Shown here piece by piece: positions 15,833 through 24,877 of a DNA stretch of 64,000 nt. This DNA comes from Luteolibacter arcticus (GTDB taxonomy: Bacteria; Verrucomicrobiota; Verrucomicrobiia; Verrucomicrobiales; Akkermansiaceae), in the NCBI RefSeq assembly GCF_025950235.1, contig NZ_JAPDDT010000002.1, forward strand, positions 744,001 to 808,000, given 5' to 3'. The notes under the pieces were generated by a model. That model worked only from the letters and a program-made list of their open reading frames with translations, did no database searches and had not been told where the DNA came from. Position 1 is the first letter of the stretch; each line of letters begins with the position of its first letter. Position numbers and translations under genes: made by a program.

Positions 15833-16987
15833 ATGCCCGCCACCGCCATCCGACTGGCCGCCTTCACCGAATCGGTGATCCGCGGCACCACCCGCCTCGC
15901 CAACCAGCACGGCGCGATCAATCTCGCGCAGGGCTTTCCGGATTTCGATCCGCCGGAAGAGCTATTAGGCGCGCTGGAAAGGGCCGCACGCGGGCCGCAT
16001 CACCAGTATGCGGTGACCTGGGGTGCTCCTCGCTTCCGGGATGCCCTGGCGCGAAAGATCTCGCGCTTCACCGGATTGGAAGTCGATCCCGATCGGCATC
16101 TCGTCGTCACCTGTGGCAGCACCGAGGCGATGATGGTCGCCATGATGACCGCCTGCAATCCGGGCGACAAGGTGATCGTCTTCTCGCCCTTCTACGAGAA
16201 CTACGCGGCCGATGCGATCCTGTCGGGAGCGGAGCCGATTTATGTCGCGCTGCATCCACCGGACTTCGGGTTTGACCGGGACGAACTGACCAAGGCGTTC
16301 GAACAAAAGCCGAAGGCGATTGTTGTCTGCAACCCTTCCAATCCGACCGGCAAGGTCTTCACGCGCGACGAGCTGCTATTCATCCTGCAACTCGCGGAGG
16401 AGCACGATGCCTTCGTGATCATGGATGAGCCGTATGAGCACATCGTCTTTGCGCCGCATGAGCACGTCTATGCCGCGGCCTTGCCGGGTGCGGCGGAGCG
16501 GGTGATCACCTGCAATTCGCTATCGAAGACGTACTCGATCACCGGCTGGCGCTTGGGTTATGTCCATGCCGCGCCGGAGGTGATCGCGCAGGCGCGGAAG
16601 GTGCATGACTTCCTCACGGTGGGTGCGGCTGCCCCTTTGCAAGAAGCGGCCGTTGCGGGACTCGAACTGCCGGACAGCTACTACGCTGGCTTGCTCGATC
16701 TCTACACTGCGAAGCGCGATGTGTTCCTCGGCTACTTGAAGGAACTCGGCTTACCCTTCACCGAGCTGCAGGGCGCGTACTACGTGATGCTCGACATTTC
16801 CTCGCTCGGCTTCGCGACCGACACCGAGGCCTCCGATTGGCTGATCAAGAAAATCGGTGTGGCTGGGGTTGCGGGATCGAGTTTCTTCCGCGAGCCGGTG
16901 AACGACTTCATCCGCTTCCACTTCGCCAAGAGCGAGGGGATCTTGCGCGCGGCAGGGGAGAAGTTGCTCCGCTTGCGCGAGCGGTGA
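15833..16987 (+). CDS. Class I/II PLP-dependent aminotransferase
   Basis: A 384-residue fold-type I aminotransferase. It resembles the methionine/kynurenine aminotransferase group by INLAQGFPDFDPPEEL and HQYAVTWGAPRFRDALA at the N-terminus. The pyridoxal-phosphate site has CNPSNPTGKVFTRDEL, DEPYEHIVF, and the Schiff-base lysine in NSLSKTYSITGWRLGY (about residue 232); the substrate-carboxylate arginine is in FIRFHFAKSEG. The exact amino-acid substrate is not determinable. It is on the same strand as the efflux operon but separated by a strong inverted repeat. Confidence 0.93.
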   Translation: MPATAIRLAAFTESVIRGTTRLANQHGAINLAQGFPDFDPPEELLGALERAARGPHHQYAVTWGAPRFRDALARKISRFTGLEVDPDRHLVVTCGSTEAMMVAMMTACNPGDKVIVFSPFYENYAADAILSGAEPIYVALHPPDFGFDRDELTKAFEQKPKAIVVCNPSNPTGKVFTRDELLFILQLAEEHDAFVIMDEPYEHIVFAPHEHVYAAALPGAAERVITCNSLSKTYSITGWRLGYVHAAPEVIAQARKVHDFLTVGAAAPLQEAAVAGLELPDSYYAGLLDLYTAKRDVFLGYLKELGLPFTELQGAYYVMLDISSLGFATDTEASDWLIKKIGVAGVAGSSFFREPVNDFIRFHFAKSEGILRAAGEKLLRLRER

Positions 16988-16993
16988 AACGCA

Positions 16994-17026
16994 ATCGGCC
17001 TCCGGTCGCAGGAACCGAAGGCCGAT
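16994..17026. terminator. Hairpin between convergent genes, possible terminator
   Basis: ATCGGCCT and AGGCCGAT enclose CCGGTCGCAGGAACCGA, which can pair further through CGGT/ACCG. It lies 7 bases after the aminotransferase stop and 25 bases beyond the sppA stop. There is no T-tract, so termination is uncertain. Confidence 0.4.
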
Positions 17027-17050
17027 AAGATCAACGACGGAAGGTGCCCG

Positions 17051-18832
17051 TTACTTCAGCGGAATGGAAACTTCCGGGCCGATGAGCTGGATCGCGCTGT
17101 CGGAGCAGCTTTCGATACGCTCGAGCACGCGGCTGACGGCTTCGCGGGCCGGCTTCGGAAGTGCGGCGAGCTTCGCATCGCCGAGGGCGGCGGTGACGGC
17201 TTCCGCAACCGGCGAGATCGAGCGGCCCATCTTCACGATCTCATCACCGGTTGGCTTTTCCGGCGGAGCGAAGAGGCCTTCGAGCGGGCTCTTCGGCTCG
17301 GGCACCAGCTTGATCGCATCTGCATCCACGCCGCATTTGCCGGAGGCAAAGGCGATCGCTTCACCGAGGCCGCCGAGTTCATCGACGAGGCCGAGTTCCA
17401 AGGCACGCTTGCCGGTGAAAACTCGGCCGCCTGCCATGCCTTCGAGCTCGCCCTTCAAGCGGGTGCCACGACCGGCTTCGATGCGCTTCTTGAAGGTGCC
17501 ATAGACCTGGACCATCGAGTCACGGACAAGCTTGGCCTCTTCTTCGGTGAAGGGATGGAACATCGACTGCGCGCCGGCGTTCTTGCCGCGCTGGGTGGCG
17601 TGGGTGGTAATGCCGAGCTTCTCCATCGCGCCGCCGAGCACGAGCTTCATGCCGACCACGCCGATCGACCCGGTGATGGTGCCTTCTTCCGCGAAGATGC
17701 GGTCGGCACCACTAGAGATATAGTAGCCGCCGCTGGCCGCGACGCCACCCATCGAGACGACAAAGGGCCGGCCGCTGGCCTTCCACTCGTCGGTGGCTTC
17801 CCACAGGACCTCGCTGGCGAGGGCCGAGCCGCCGGGCGAATCGACGCGCAGCACCAGCGCCTTCGCGTGGTCGTCATGGAGCAGCTTGAGGATCTGGGTG
17901 CGGATCGGGGCGATGGACTCGTTGGAAATCTCTCCTTCGAAGGGAACCACCGCGATGTAGTCGGTCTTGCCGGCCTTCGACTTGTCGCTCTCGAACATGA
18001 GCTTGAAGATATCGAACATGCCGCTGATCTCCGGTCCATCCAGGTCGGGCAGCGCGTATTCGCGGTCGAACTTGGCGCCCTCATAGGCGGCCTTGACCGC
18101 GGCGGCGAAGTCGGTGCGGTGCTTTAGCTCGTCCACGAGCCCGGCTTCCTTCGCTTGTTGCGCGGTGAAGGTGCCGAGATCGACCAGCGAGCGGATCTTT
18201 TCCGCCGGCACCTTGCGGCCTTCGGAGATCCCCGCGATGAGCTGGTCGAAGATCCCGCCGATCAATTCTTCCTGCTGTTGCTTCGCGAAGTCGCTCGGGC
18301 CGGTGCGGTAGAATTCCTCGCCGAAGCTCTTGAAGTCACCGATGTGGATCACGTCGGCGACGACCCCGGCCTTGTCGAGCAGGCCCTTGAAATACATCGA
18401 CTCGGAATAGAGGCCGCTGAGCGAGACATCGCCCTCGGGCATGAGGGTGAAGTGGTTCGCGGCGGAGCCGAGCAGGGCGGTGCCATTGCCGAGCGAGTCG
18501 GTGTAGAGCCAGACGTCCTTGCCGGCGGCGCGCACGGCCTGGAGCCGGCGGTGGAGTTCCTGGAGCTGCGAAAGCCCGAGTTCGGCATCGTCGGTATCCA
18601 CCACCACGGCCTTCACGTTGGGATCCGCGGCGGCCTTTTTCAGGCTGCGGGTCAGGTCGAAAAGGGTGAGCGGGCGGGTGGCCTCCATGCCCAGCCCGCC
18701 AAGGAGCGAGGCTTCCGGGCGGCCGGATTCCGAAATCGCGCCTTCGAGGTCGTAGATGGCGACGACCGGTTTTTCTTCGGCCGCGGCGAGCGGCAGCGCG
18801 GCGAGGAGACTCAGGGCAGTGGTGGTTTTCAT
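17051..18832 (-). CDS. sppA: Signal peptide peptidase SppA, 67 kDa type
   Basis: A 593-residue serine protease of family S49 that degrades leftover signal peptides at the cytoplasmic membrane. It has a signal peptide (MKTTTALSLLAALPLAAA) and the tandem two-domain form. The catalytic Lys is in HIGDFKSFGEEF (N-terminal domain, about residue 167) and the nucleophile Ser in MGGVAASGGYYISSGADRIF (about 370), which is the expected Ser-Lys dyad arrangement. Start 18832 gives the signal peptide; the upstream seven codons are unsupported. It is divergent from the alpha-amylase gene. Confidence 0.94.
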   Translation of the reverse strand: MKTTTALSLLAALPLAAAEEKPVVAIYDLEGAISESGRPEASLLGGLGMEATRPLTLFDLTRSLKKAAADPNVKAVVVDTDDAELGLSQLQELHRRLQAVRAAGKDVWLYTDSLGNGTALLGSAANHFTLMPEGDVSLSGLYSESMYFKGLLDKAGVVADVIHIGDFKSFGEEFYRTGPSDFAKQQQEELIGGIFDQLIAGISEGRKVPAEKIRSLVDLGTFTAQQAKEAGLVDELKHRTDFAAAVKAAYEGAKFDREYALPDLDGPEISGMFDIFKLMFESDKSKAGKTDYIAVVPFEGEISNESIAPIRTQILKLLHDDHAKALVLRVDSPGGSALASEVLWEATDEWKASGRPFVVSMGGVAASGGYYISSGADRIFAEEGTITGSIGVVGMKLVLGGAMEKLGITTHATQRGKNAGAQSMFHPFTEEEAKLVRDSMVQVYGTFKKRIEAGRGTRLKGELEGMAGGRVFTGKRALELGLVDELGGLGEAIAFASGKCGVDADAIKLVPEPKSPLEGLFAPPEKPTGDEIVKMGRSISPVAEAVTAALGDAKLAALPKPAREAVSRVLERIESCSDSAIQLIGPEVSIPLK

Positions 18833-18961
18833 GATCACAACGGAACTTCGCACCGGGGAAGCGGCAGGTTACACCGGATTTGTGCGTTCTTTCGGCTCCC
18901 GGTCAATGCGGGCATTTCCCACTCAACGGAATCGCCCGCCGGGACATCTAGGAGGAAACCC

Positions 18962-20848
18962 ATGCGACGCTGCCTTGCCGCCCTCCTATTCTGCCTCGCC
19001 TCCGCCCACGCCCGGCCGTGGACGGACGATGTGATGTATTTCGTCATGACCGACCGCTTCCACGACGGCGATCCGGCGAACAACACGCCGGCGGGCAGCG
19101 ATCCGCTGCTTCATGATCCGCTGCAGAAGAATATCGGCATGTATCACGGCGGCGACCTGCGCGGCCTCGAGCTGGCGATCGAGAGCGGCTATTTCACGGA
19201 ACTCGGCGTGACGGCGTTGTGGATCACGCCGCCGGTGAAAAACGTCTGGCGCTCCGGCTACGACCTCGGCGGCTGGAAGACCGGCTACCACGGCTACTGG
19301 ACCCAGGACTTCCTCGATATCGACCCGCACCTGACCAGCGCAGTCTCGATGAAGGGCGAGACGTATCCGGAAAATGCCGAGGGGCGGATGCGGCACTACC
19401 GCGACTTCGTGGCGTTGGCCCACGCGAAGGGCCTGAAGGTGGTGCAGGATGTGGTGCTGAACCACGCGGGGCCGGTGTTTTTCTACGATGTGGATGGGGA
19501 CGGCGTTTTCGATGACCAGACCAAGGAGGAATGGGTGCAGCCTTTCAAACGCGACGGCTTTCACCCGGGCGCGGCATGGGCGGACACCGCGAAGTGGAAC
19601 TTGAAGAAGACCCAACCGGACGGGCCGCGCGAGCTGCTAGGAAAGCGGATCGCGACGAAAGGCGTGCTGGCCGAGCTGCCGAGCTACGGGCGGAAAGGCT
19701 TCTCTTCGGAGAGCTTGGGCAAGTCGGATGGCGAGGAAGTCGAGTGCGACTTCTTTTCACTGCGTGACCTGTGGACGAAACCGGGAAGCGCGCACTTCGA
19801 GCAGTTGGTGGACGAGTTCGTGGAGATCTACGCGTTCTACCTGCTGGACGTGGGGATCGACGGGCTGCGCATCGACACGGTGAAGCATGTGCACCACGAG
19901 TTTTGGGATGCCTTCACCGAACGGCTGCGGAAGCGGCTGGGAGGGAAGGCGAAGGACAAGCTGCTCTTCGGCGAAGTCTATGACGGCGATCCGAAGAAGC
20001 TCGGCGGCTACACGTGGCGTAGCGATTGGCCGAAGCGAAAAGAGCCGTGTCTCGACTCGGTGCTGGATTTCCAATTCTGCTTCGCGGCGCGCGACTACCT
20101 GCGGCGCGAGGGTGGGGAGCATGGTAACGCGGGAAATCTGGAGCGCGCGATGAAGGCACTCCGGGGCGGCGATGATGGCGGCCGCCCGTTCTACAATCCC
20201 AACCCGGGACCGGACGGGAAGAATGCGCGGGAGAAATCGATCACCTTCATCGAAAACCACGACGGATTGAATCGCTTCCGCGTGGCGGGGGTGACGGCGG
20301 AGCGCCATGACCTGGCGCAGGTGCTGGTGCTGACTTTGCCGGGGATTCCGTGTGTCTACTACGGTGCCGAGGTCGCCCTGCACGACACTCGGGGAAAGGT
20401 CGGGCAGGACACGGAGTCGGGCCGGCTGACGCTGTTCCGGCGCGAGGCTGCGCCGCTGCTGGACTCACTGAAGGAGGCTCCTTCCTTCCAAGCGATTTCG
20501 CGTGCGGCGGAACTGCGGCGGGAGTTGCCGGTGCTGCGCGACGGATCGTTCGTGCCGCTGTGGGTGGATAGCCCGCAGAGCGGCGAGGACGATGGCGTGT
20601 TTGCCTTTTGCCGCGAAAAAGGCGGAGAGCGGGTGATGGTGGTGTTCAATGCCGCTACCGATGGGCGGTCGCCGGAACTACCGGCAGGGGGCTTCCCCGC
20701 GGGCACCCAATTGAGCGTCACACCGGTGTGTGGGAGTAGCCCGACTTCCCAAGCCACGGTCGGCGCGGAGGGGCGGGTGAAGGTGCCCATCGGAGCCAAT
20801 GCCGCCCTGCTGCTGCAACGAATCCTGGAGACCGCTGAGGCAAAGTAG
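18962..20848 (+). CDS. Secreted GH13 alpha-amylase family enzyme
   Basis: A 628-residue glycoside hydrolase family 13 enzyme with a signal peptide (RRCLAALLFCLASAHA). Conserved regions are DVVLNH (163-168), GLRIDTVKHVHH with the nucleophile Asp305, LFGEVYDGD with the acid/base Glu338, and FIENHD with Asp434. The WTDDVMYFVMTDRFHDGD start is typical of alpha-amylases and cyclomaltodextrinase-like enzymes. It hydrolyses alpha-1,4-glucans outside the cytoplasm; the precise product is unknown. A good ribosome-binding site (TAGGAGGAAA) precedes ATG 18962, rare in this window. Confidence 0.95.
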   Translation: MRRCLAALLFCLASAHARPWTDDVMYFVMTDRFHDGDPANNTPAGSDPLLHDPLQKNIGMYHGGDLRGLELAIESGYFTELGVTALWITPPVKNVWRSGYDLGGWKTGYHGYWTQDFLDIDPHLTSAVSMKGETYPENAEGRMRHYRDFVALAHAKGLKVVQDVVLNHAGPVFFYDVDGDGVFDDQTKEEWVQPFKRDGFHPGAAWADTAKWNLKKTQPDGPRELLGKRIATKGVLAELPSYGRKGFSSESLGKSDGEEVECDFFSLRDLWTKPGSAHFEQLVDEFVEIYAFYLLDVGIDGLRIDTVKHVHHEFWDAFTERLRKRLGGKAKDKLLFGEVYDGDPKKLGGYTWRSDWPKRKEPCLDSVLDFQFCFAARDYLRREGGEHGNAGNLERAMKALRGGDDGGRPFYNPNPGPDGKNAREKSITFIENHDGLNRFRVAGVTAERHDLAQVLVLTLPGIPCVYYGAEVALHDTRGKVGQDTESGRLTLFRREAAPLLDSLKEAPSFQAISRAAELRRELPVLRDGSFVPLWVDSPQSGEDDGVFAFCREKGGERVMVVFNAATDGRSPELPAGGFPAGTQLSVTPVCGSSPTSQATVGAEGRVKVPIGANAALLLQRILETAEAK

Positions 20849-20884
20849 TTCACTTTTCTTAACTTTCCGGGTATTTCCCCGGGG

Positions 20885-21469
20885 GTGACCTCCCAAGAAA
20901 AAGCCAATTGGATCCGCCGGATCTTCACCCTGGGCCTGATCGGAGCCGCTGCGGCGGCCGGCCTATATTTCGCAATGCCCAACGGCTGGTGGAAAGGACT
21001 CGGAAAGGCAGCGAAGAAATCCGGCCAGGTGAACAAGGAGAACTTCGCGCAGATCCAAGCCTCTCCGAACCAACTGACGGTCATCAATATGGTGGTGGAG
21101 GGAAATCCGGACTCGAAGAAGCTCCAAGAGGTCCTCGAAAAGCTGAAGAAGGACAAATACGGGGAGCGGGTGGTGATGACGGAACTCAATGTGAACGAGG
21201 AGCCTGAACTCGCCGCGAGCCAAGGGGTGAAGAAGGAAGAATTCGCCGGCCAACTTGATTTTCACGCAAACGGGAAGAAGCTCGAACAACTCGTCGGCCA
21301 GACCGATCCCGTGGTGGTCGAGAAAACCATCGACCGTCTCTTGGCGGGTCTGGTCCAGCGGATCGGAAAAGATTGGCTGCCGGATGTGCCCGGCATGCAA
21401 CGCAACCAAGGGCAGGAGGTTCTCAAGGTCCAACCGGCCGAACCTGCCCCGCCATCGAGAAAACCATGA
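20885..21469 (+). CDS. Membrane-anchored thioredoxin-fold protein lacking CxxC
   Basis: A 194-residue protein starting with GTG 20885. It has an N-terminal anchor (IFTLGLIGAAAAAGLYFAMP) and a thioredoxin-like fold from about residue 60 (LTVINMVVEGNPDSKKLQEVL, VVMTELNVNEEPELAASQGV, FHANGKKLEQLVGQTDP). The active-site cysteines are replaced by NPDS, so it is probably redox-inactive. Near the end it carries KDWLPDVPG. The stop overlaps the start of the next gene (ATGA), which encodes an active thioredoxin lipoprotein with the same KDWLP motif at its end. The two are translationally coupled and probably work together; the function is unknown. Confidence 0.75.
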   Translation: MTSQEKANWIRRIFTLGLIGAAAAAGLYFAMPNGWWKGLGKAAKKSGQVNKENFAQIQASPNQLTVINMVVEGNPDSKKLQEVLEKLKKDKYGERVVMTELNVNEEPELAASQGVKKEEFAGQLDFHANGKKLEQLVGQTDPVVVEKTIDRLLAGLVQRIGKDWLPDVPGMQRNQGQEVLKVQPAEPAPPSRKP

Positions 21470-22044
21470 GACTCCATCTTGCGACTTCACTGCTGGTGCT
21501 GCTGGCCGTTCCCGCGTGCGAGAAGGCGAAGGACCTGCTTGCCAAGGCCAAGCCCGCTGCCTCCAAGCCGGCGGCGAGCGCGGCTTCAGCCGCGTCGATG
21601 CCCGCGGTTCAGGATCTCGATGCTGCGGAGTACGACGGATTCATCGCCACGCCCGGTCACCTGATGGTCGTGGATTTCCACGCCGACTGGTGCGGACCCT
21701 GCAAGGTGTTGGGGCCGGTGCTGGAGCAGGTCGCGGGAGAGTTTCCGGGGAAAGTGAGCATCGGAAAGGTCAACGTCGACCACGCCCAGCAGATCGCGCA
21801 GCGGGAGGGCGTCAGTGGCATCCCGGATGTCCGGCTCTTCCGCGACGGCAAGGAAGTGGACCGCTTCGTCGGTGGAGTCAGTGCCGACAAGCTCCGGGCC
21901 TTGTTTCAGAAGCACAGCGAGGACCTGCAGGTGGCGAAGGCGGAGAAGCCGGCCGCTGACCCGCAGGCCCCGGCCGCGCCCGCCGAACCGGCGATCCAGC
22001 CCATGAAGAAGGACTGGCTGCCACCCGGCATCGAGCGCCGCTGA
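21466..22044 (+). CDS. Thioredoxin-domain lipoprotein
   Basis: A 192-residue protein with a lipoprotein-type signal (LVLLAVPAC) and an Ala/Lys/Pro-rich linker. A canonical thioredoxin domain (about 47-155) has the active site DWCGPCK, the KVNVDHAQQIAQREGVSGIPDVRLFRDG segment and the final helix. In the cis-proline position it has IPD rather than IPT. The tail ends KKDWLPPGIERR, matching the KDWLP of the overlapping upstream gene. It should act as a periplasmic or outer-membrane-facing thiol-disulphide oxidoreductase. Confidence 0.88.
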   Translation: MRLHLATSLLVLLAVPACEKAKDLLAKAKPAASKPAASAASAASMPAVQDLDAAEYDGFIATPGHLMVVDFHADWCGPCKVLGPVLEQVAGEFPGKVSIGKVNVDHAQQIAQREGVSGIPDVRLFRDGKEVDRFVGGVSADKLRALFQKHSEDLQVAKAEKPAADPQAPAAPAEPAIQPMKKDWLPPGIERR

Positions 22045-22053
22045 GGGATTGAT

Positions 22054-22980
22054 TCAGCGTGCCCGGCCGTCGGTCATCTTGATCGGCTGGATCAGGCCCT
22101 TGTTGTCGTATTCGACCTTTTCGACCGCGATCTTGCGGCCGCCGCGGAAGGGTGGATCTTTGCGGGTGGTTTCCCAGCGGTGGTAAATGATGAACCACTC
22201 CTTGGTCGCCGGATTTTCGACGAACGAATGATGCCCGGGTCCCTGGTGCTTGTCGTCGCTTCCCAAGATCTTTCCCCGGTAGCTCCACGGCCCAGTCGGC
22301 GATGGCGCGGTGGCATAGTGGACGGAGTAGCTGCTGTCGTTCCACTTCCCGTCGCTATAGCTGAGGTAGTAAATCTTCCCCCGGAGATGCATGAAGGCGC
22401 CTTCGGTGAAATGCTGCGGCTGCTCGACATTCACCTCGCGCTTGAAGCTGACCATGTCGTCCGCCATCTCGAAGACCCGCAGCTTCGCGCCCGCGCTACC
22501 ACCGGCGTAGAACCAGGATTTCCCGCCGAAGGAGGGATCGGTGAAGACCATCGGGTCGATCGCCTCGAAGCCATCGCCACCGGTGAGCAGTGGCTTGCCG
22601 CTGTCGGTGAAAGGTCCGGACGGTGACTTGCCCACGGCCACGCCGATGCGGCTTGGGGTCGGGTTTTGCGGGCCGACCGAGTAGTAGAAGTAGAACTTGC
22701 CCTTCTTCTCCGCGAGCGCCGGGGCCCATGCGCCATGCCACGGAGCGCCATCGGCTTTGACCCACGGGACCTTGTCGAGTTCCAGGATGACGCCCTCGCG
22801 CTTCCATGAGCGCAGGTCGGTGGAGCGGTAGGCGGCGAAGACGGGATCCCGGCTACTCGCCTCGGTGGGGTAGAGCCAGTAGGTTTTCCCGACCACCGAG
22901 GCGTGCGGGTCCGCGCCATCCATCACTGGATTCGCGGCGAGCGGGGGTGCGAGGAGAATCAGGGCGAGGTAAAGGCGCAT
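22054..22980 (-). CDS. Secreted glycoside hydrolase family 43 protein
   Basis: A 308-residue five-bladed beta-propeller with a signal peptide (MRLYLALILLAPPLAA). GH43 residues are visible: base Asp24 in MDGADPHA, the pKa-modulating Asp in FEAIDPMVF (about 140), and the acid Glu in HFTEGAFMHLRGKIYYL (about 193). GPGHHSF is also a GH43 feature. The family acts on arabinan, xylan or related side chains; the substrate is not determinable. Start 22980 is selected for the signal peptide. It is convergent with the thioredoxin pair with almost no gap. Confidence 0.9.
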   Translation of the reverse strand: MRLYLALILLAPPLAANPVMDGADPHASVVGKTYWLYPTEASSRDPVFAAYRSTDLRSWKREGVILELDKVPWVKADGAPWHGAWAPALAEKKGKFYFYYSVGPQNPTPSRIGVAVGKSPSGPFTDSGKPLLTGGDGFEAIDPMVFTDPSFGGKSWFYAGGSAGAKLRVFEMADDMVSFKREVNVEQPQHFTEGAFMHLRGKIYYLSYSDGKWNDSSYSVHYATAPSPTGPWSYRGKILGSDDKHQGPGHHSFVENPATKEWFIIYHRWETTRKDPPFRGGRKIAVEKVEYDNKGLIQPIKMTDGRAR

Positions 22981-23038
22981 GACGGGGACTACCGGGGCGG
23001 CCGTGATCATCTTGCCCGCCGGCCGGAAATCCAGCCGT

Positions 23039-24202
23039 TCATTCGCTGACCGGGTCCAGCGTCTCCTCCCTGACCGTACCGTCCTTTTCGATGACGGAGA
23101 ATTTCCCGCCGCTGCGCCGGGCGAGTTCCTTCATGGGGCCCACCGCGCCCGGTTCCATCATGGAGATCGAGTTGATGATGGTCTTGGCGGTCTTCGCGCG
23201 GTCACCCATGGCTTGGGCGATACTCAATGACTCCTTGCCGGAGACGCCGTCGGTCATGAAGAAAATCAGATCGGGGGCGGGGTGGAGCTTCAGCGCCATA
23301 TCGAGCGGCCCTTCCCATGAAGTGCCGTATTGCCGGGGACTTTGATCGATGGCTTCCAAGGAAGCCTGGATCCTGGCGGGATCCGCCTTGAACCAGCGGA
23401 CATCGCGCTGCCGGCCTTTCGGTTCCTTCGATTCCCACACGGTGCGGTCCTTGGCGATCGCCCACTTGTAGTGGCGGCCACCGGCATGGACGACCGCTTC
23501 GCGCCTGTTTTCCTTCATGTCCACCTTGTCACCCGCGAGCCAAGTAGGGCCGGCGAAAAAGAAGATCTGGTATTCCATTTCGTAGTTGAGCGCGGCGACG
23601 CTCCGCTTCAGCTCCGCGCGCAGAAGTTCGATGCGCTTGCCCTCCTGCATGGAGAGCGAATAGTCGATCAAGTAGGCGATGCGTTTGCCCTTGGTGGTTT
23701 GATTGAAGAAAGTGACGTTGCCGCCTTGGCCGAAGCCCTTGCCGGTGCCGAAGCCAGGGCCGCTGCCACTGCCGATCCCGGTCCCATTCCCGCCACCGCT
23801 TCCTCCACCACTGCCCCCGCCGGAGCCTGCTCCTGCGTTAAGATCCGGCAGTGATGCTGACATCGGGGTGGCATCGGCATTTGGCAGGATGATGCTCGAT
23901 ACCGAGGTGCTGACGATCGGGCGGGAGAGCGCTGAAGATATCTTCTGCTGGGCGCGGGCCTGCTGCTGGATGCGGTGCCCGCCATCGCCGCCACCCCCGC
24001 CGCCCGTACCCCGGAAATCCGGTGCCACCTCCACCGGTGGCGTGACCACGGTGTAGAAAGCGAAGATCGCCAGCGCGATGAAGCACACGTGGACCACCAA
24101 GGAGACGAAAAACGCCCCGGCCCCCATACGGGCGAGGCGTTGTTTCAACTTGGAAGGAGCGGAGATGGCCGGTGCGTCCGGCTGCGGGTCGGGGTTGCTC
24201 AT
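23039..24202 (-). CDS. Membrane-anchored von Willebrand factor A domain protein
   Basis: A 387-residue protein. It has one transmembrane helix at about 30-50 (AFFVSLVVHVCFIALAIFAFY), then a glycine-rich low-complexity spacer (GTGGGGGGDGGHRIQQQ and the GSGGGSGG region near 130). A vWA-like domain follows, with the MIDAS-like DYSLSMQEGKRIELLRAEL (about 180) and FFMTDGVSG. ARMGAGAFFVSLVVHV is typical of a Verrucomicrobia group whose N-terminus resembles TonB/energy-transducing anchors. It probably binds a metal-dependent partner in the periplasm. Start 24202 is chosen over an upstream ATG (24241) that adds unrelated residues. Confidence 0.82.
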   Translation of the reverse strand: MSNPDPQPDAPAISAPSKLKQRLARMGAGAFFVSLVVHVCFIALAIFAFYTVVTPPVEVAPDFRGTGGGGGGDGGHRIQQQARAQQKISSALSRPIVSTSVSSIILPNADATPMSASLPDLNAGAGSGGGSGGGSGGGNGTGIGSGSGPGFGTGKGFGQGGNVTFFNQTTKGKRIAYLIDYSLSMQEGKRIELLRAELKRSVAALNYEMEYQIFFFAGPTWLAGDKVDMKENRREAVVHAGGRHYKWAIAKDRTVWESKEPKGRQRDVRWFKADPARIQASLEAIDQSPRQYGTSWEGPLDMALKLHPAPDLIFFMTDGVSGKESLSIAQAMGDRAKTAKTIINSISMMEPGAVGPMKELARRSGGKFSVIEKDGTVREETLDPVSE

Positions 24203-24276
24203 GTGCCTGCGGGGATTTTTTCCAGCAGGCGGAACGGGCAAGCGTTCCGATATCTTGGAAGAAACCCCGGGGATCT

Positions 24277-24768
24277 TTAGCGGCTGAGCGCCGGAAGAGC
24301 TCCCTGTGGCTCGCGAAGTTCGTGCAGTCGCGCCAGTCCGCTGCGGACATCCCGGAGAATTTCCCCAAGGGCATAAGCGTAGGGGGCACCTTCATCGACC
24401 AGCCGGACAAGCACGCGCTCGACCCTACGGTCACAACGTTCGCACTCGCGTGGAAGACCTTCGCTGAAGGTCGGAAAACGCCGGCTCACCAGGGTCATCC
24501 AGAGTTGCTGGAATCCGGCCTCGCCGCTGACGCCGAAGTCAGGAATGTCACCTTGGGCGTCGATGATCGCGGCGATGCGGTCCGCATGCTCCGTCCGCTC
24601 CCTGGTGAGGTTCTGGCAGACCCGGGCAAGAAGCCGCGATTCGGAAAGTCGTGCAGCGTGGCCATAGGCGACCGCCGCGTCCAAGGTGCGGGTGAGCGCG
24701 GTCTGGAGGGTAACGAAGGGCGCTTGAGTTGGCAGTCTCAGCTCGTACATGGGCACAGACCTTTGCAT
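24277..24768 (-). CDS. Four-helix-bundle protein, DUF2383 / PA2169-like
   Basis: A 163-residue all-helical protein. LTRTLDAAVAYGHAARLSE, VCQNLTRERTEHADRIAAII, and ECERCDRRVERVLVRLVDEG followed by the last helix correspond to the four helices of the PA2169/DUF2383 ferritin-like family, including the EC-ERxE element and the GxxxLWMTL-like third segment. The family function is not established; stress association is common. An alternative start at 24750 (MYELRLP) is equally plausible. It stands alone between the vWA gene and the phosphoesterase. Confidence 0.65.
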   Translation of the reverse strand: MQRSVPMYELRLPTQAPFVTLQTALTRTLDAAVAYGHAARLSESRLLARVCQNLTRERTEHADRIAAIIDAQGDIPDFGVSGEAGFQQLWMTLVSRRFPTFSEGLPRECERCDRRVERVLVRLVDEGAPYAYALGEILRDVRSGLARLHELREPQGALPALSR

Positions 24769-24877
24769 GTCTCATGCCGAATGTCATGAAGGGGTTTCTC
24801 CTCAGTTTCCAATGGGTTGCCACTGCTGGTTCGCAACCTTGAGGCGCATGCTGCAATTTCCGAATGGCGGATTGCCA

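Noticed and set aside
18155-18961. In-frame upstream extension of the alpha-amylase gene
   Set aside because: It runs antisense to sppA. The ribosome-binding site and signal peptide place the start at 18962.
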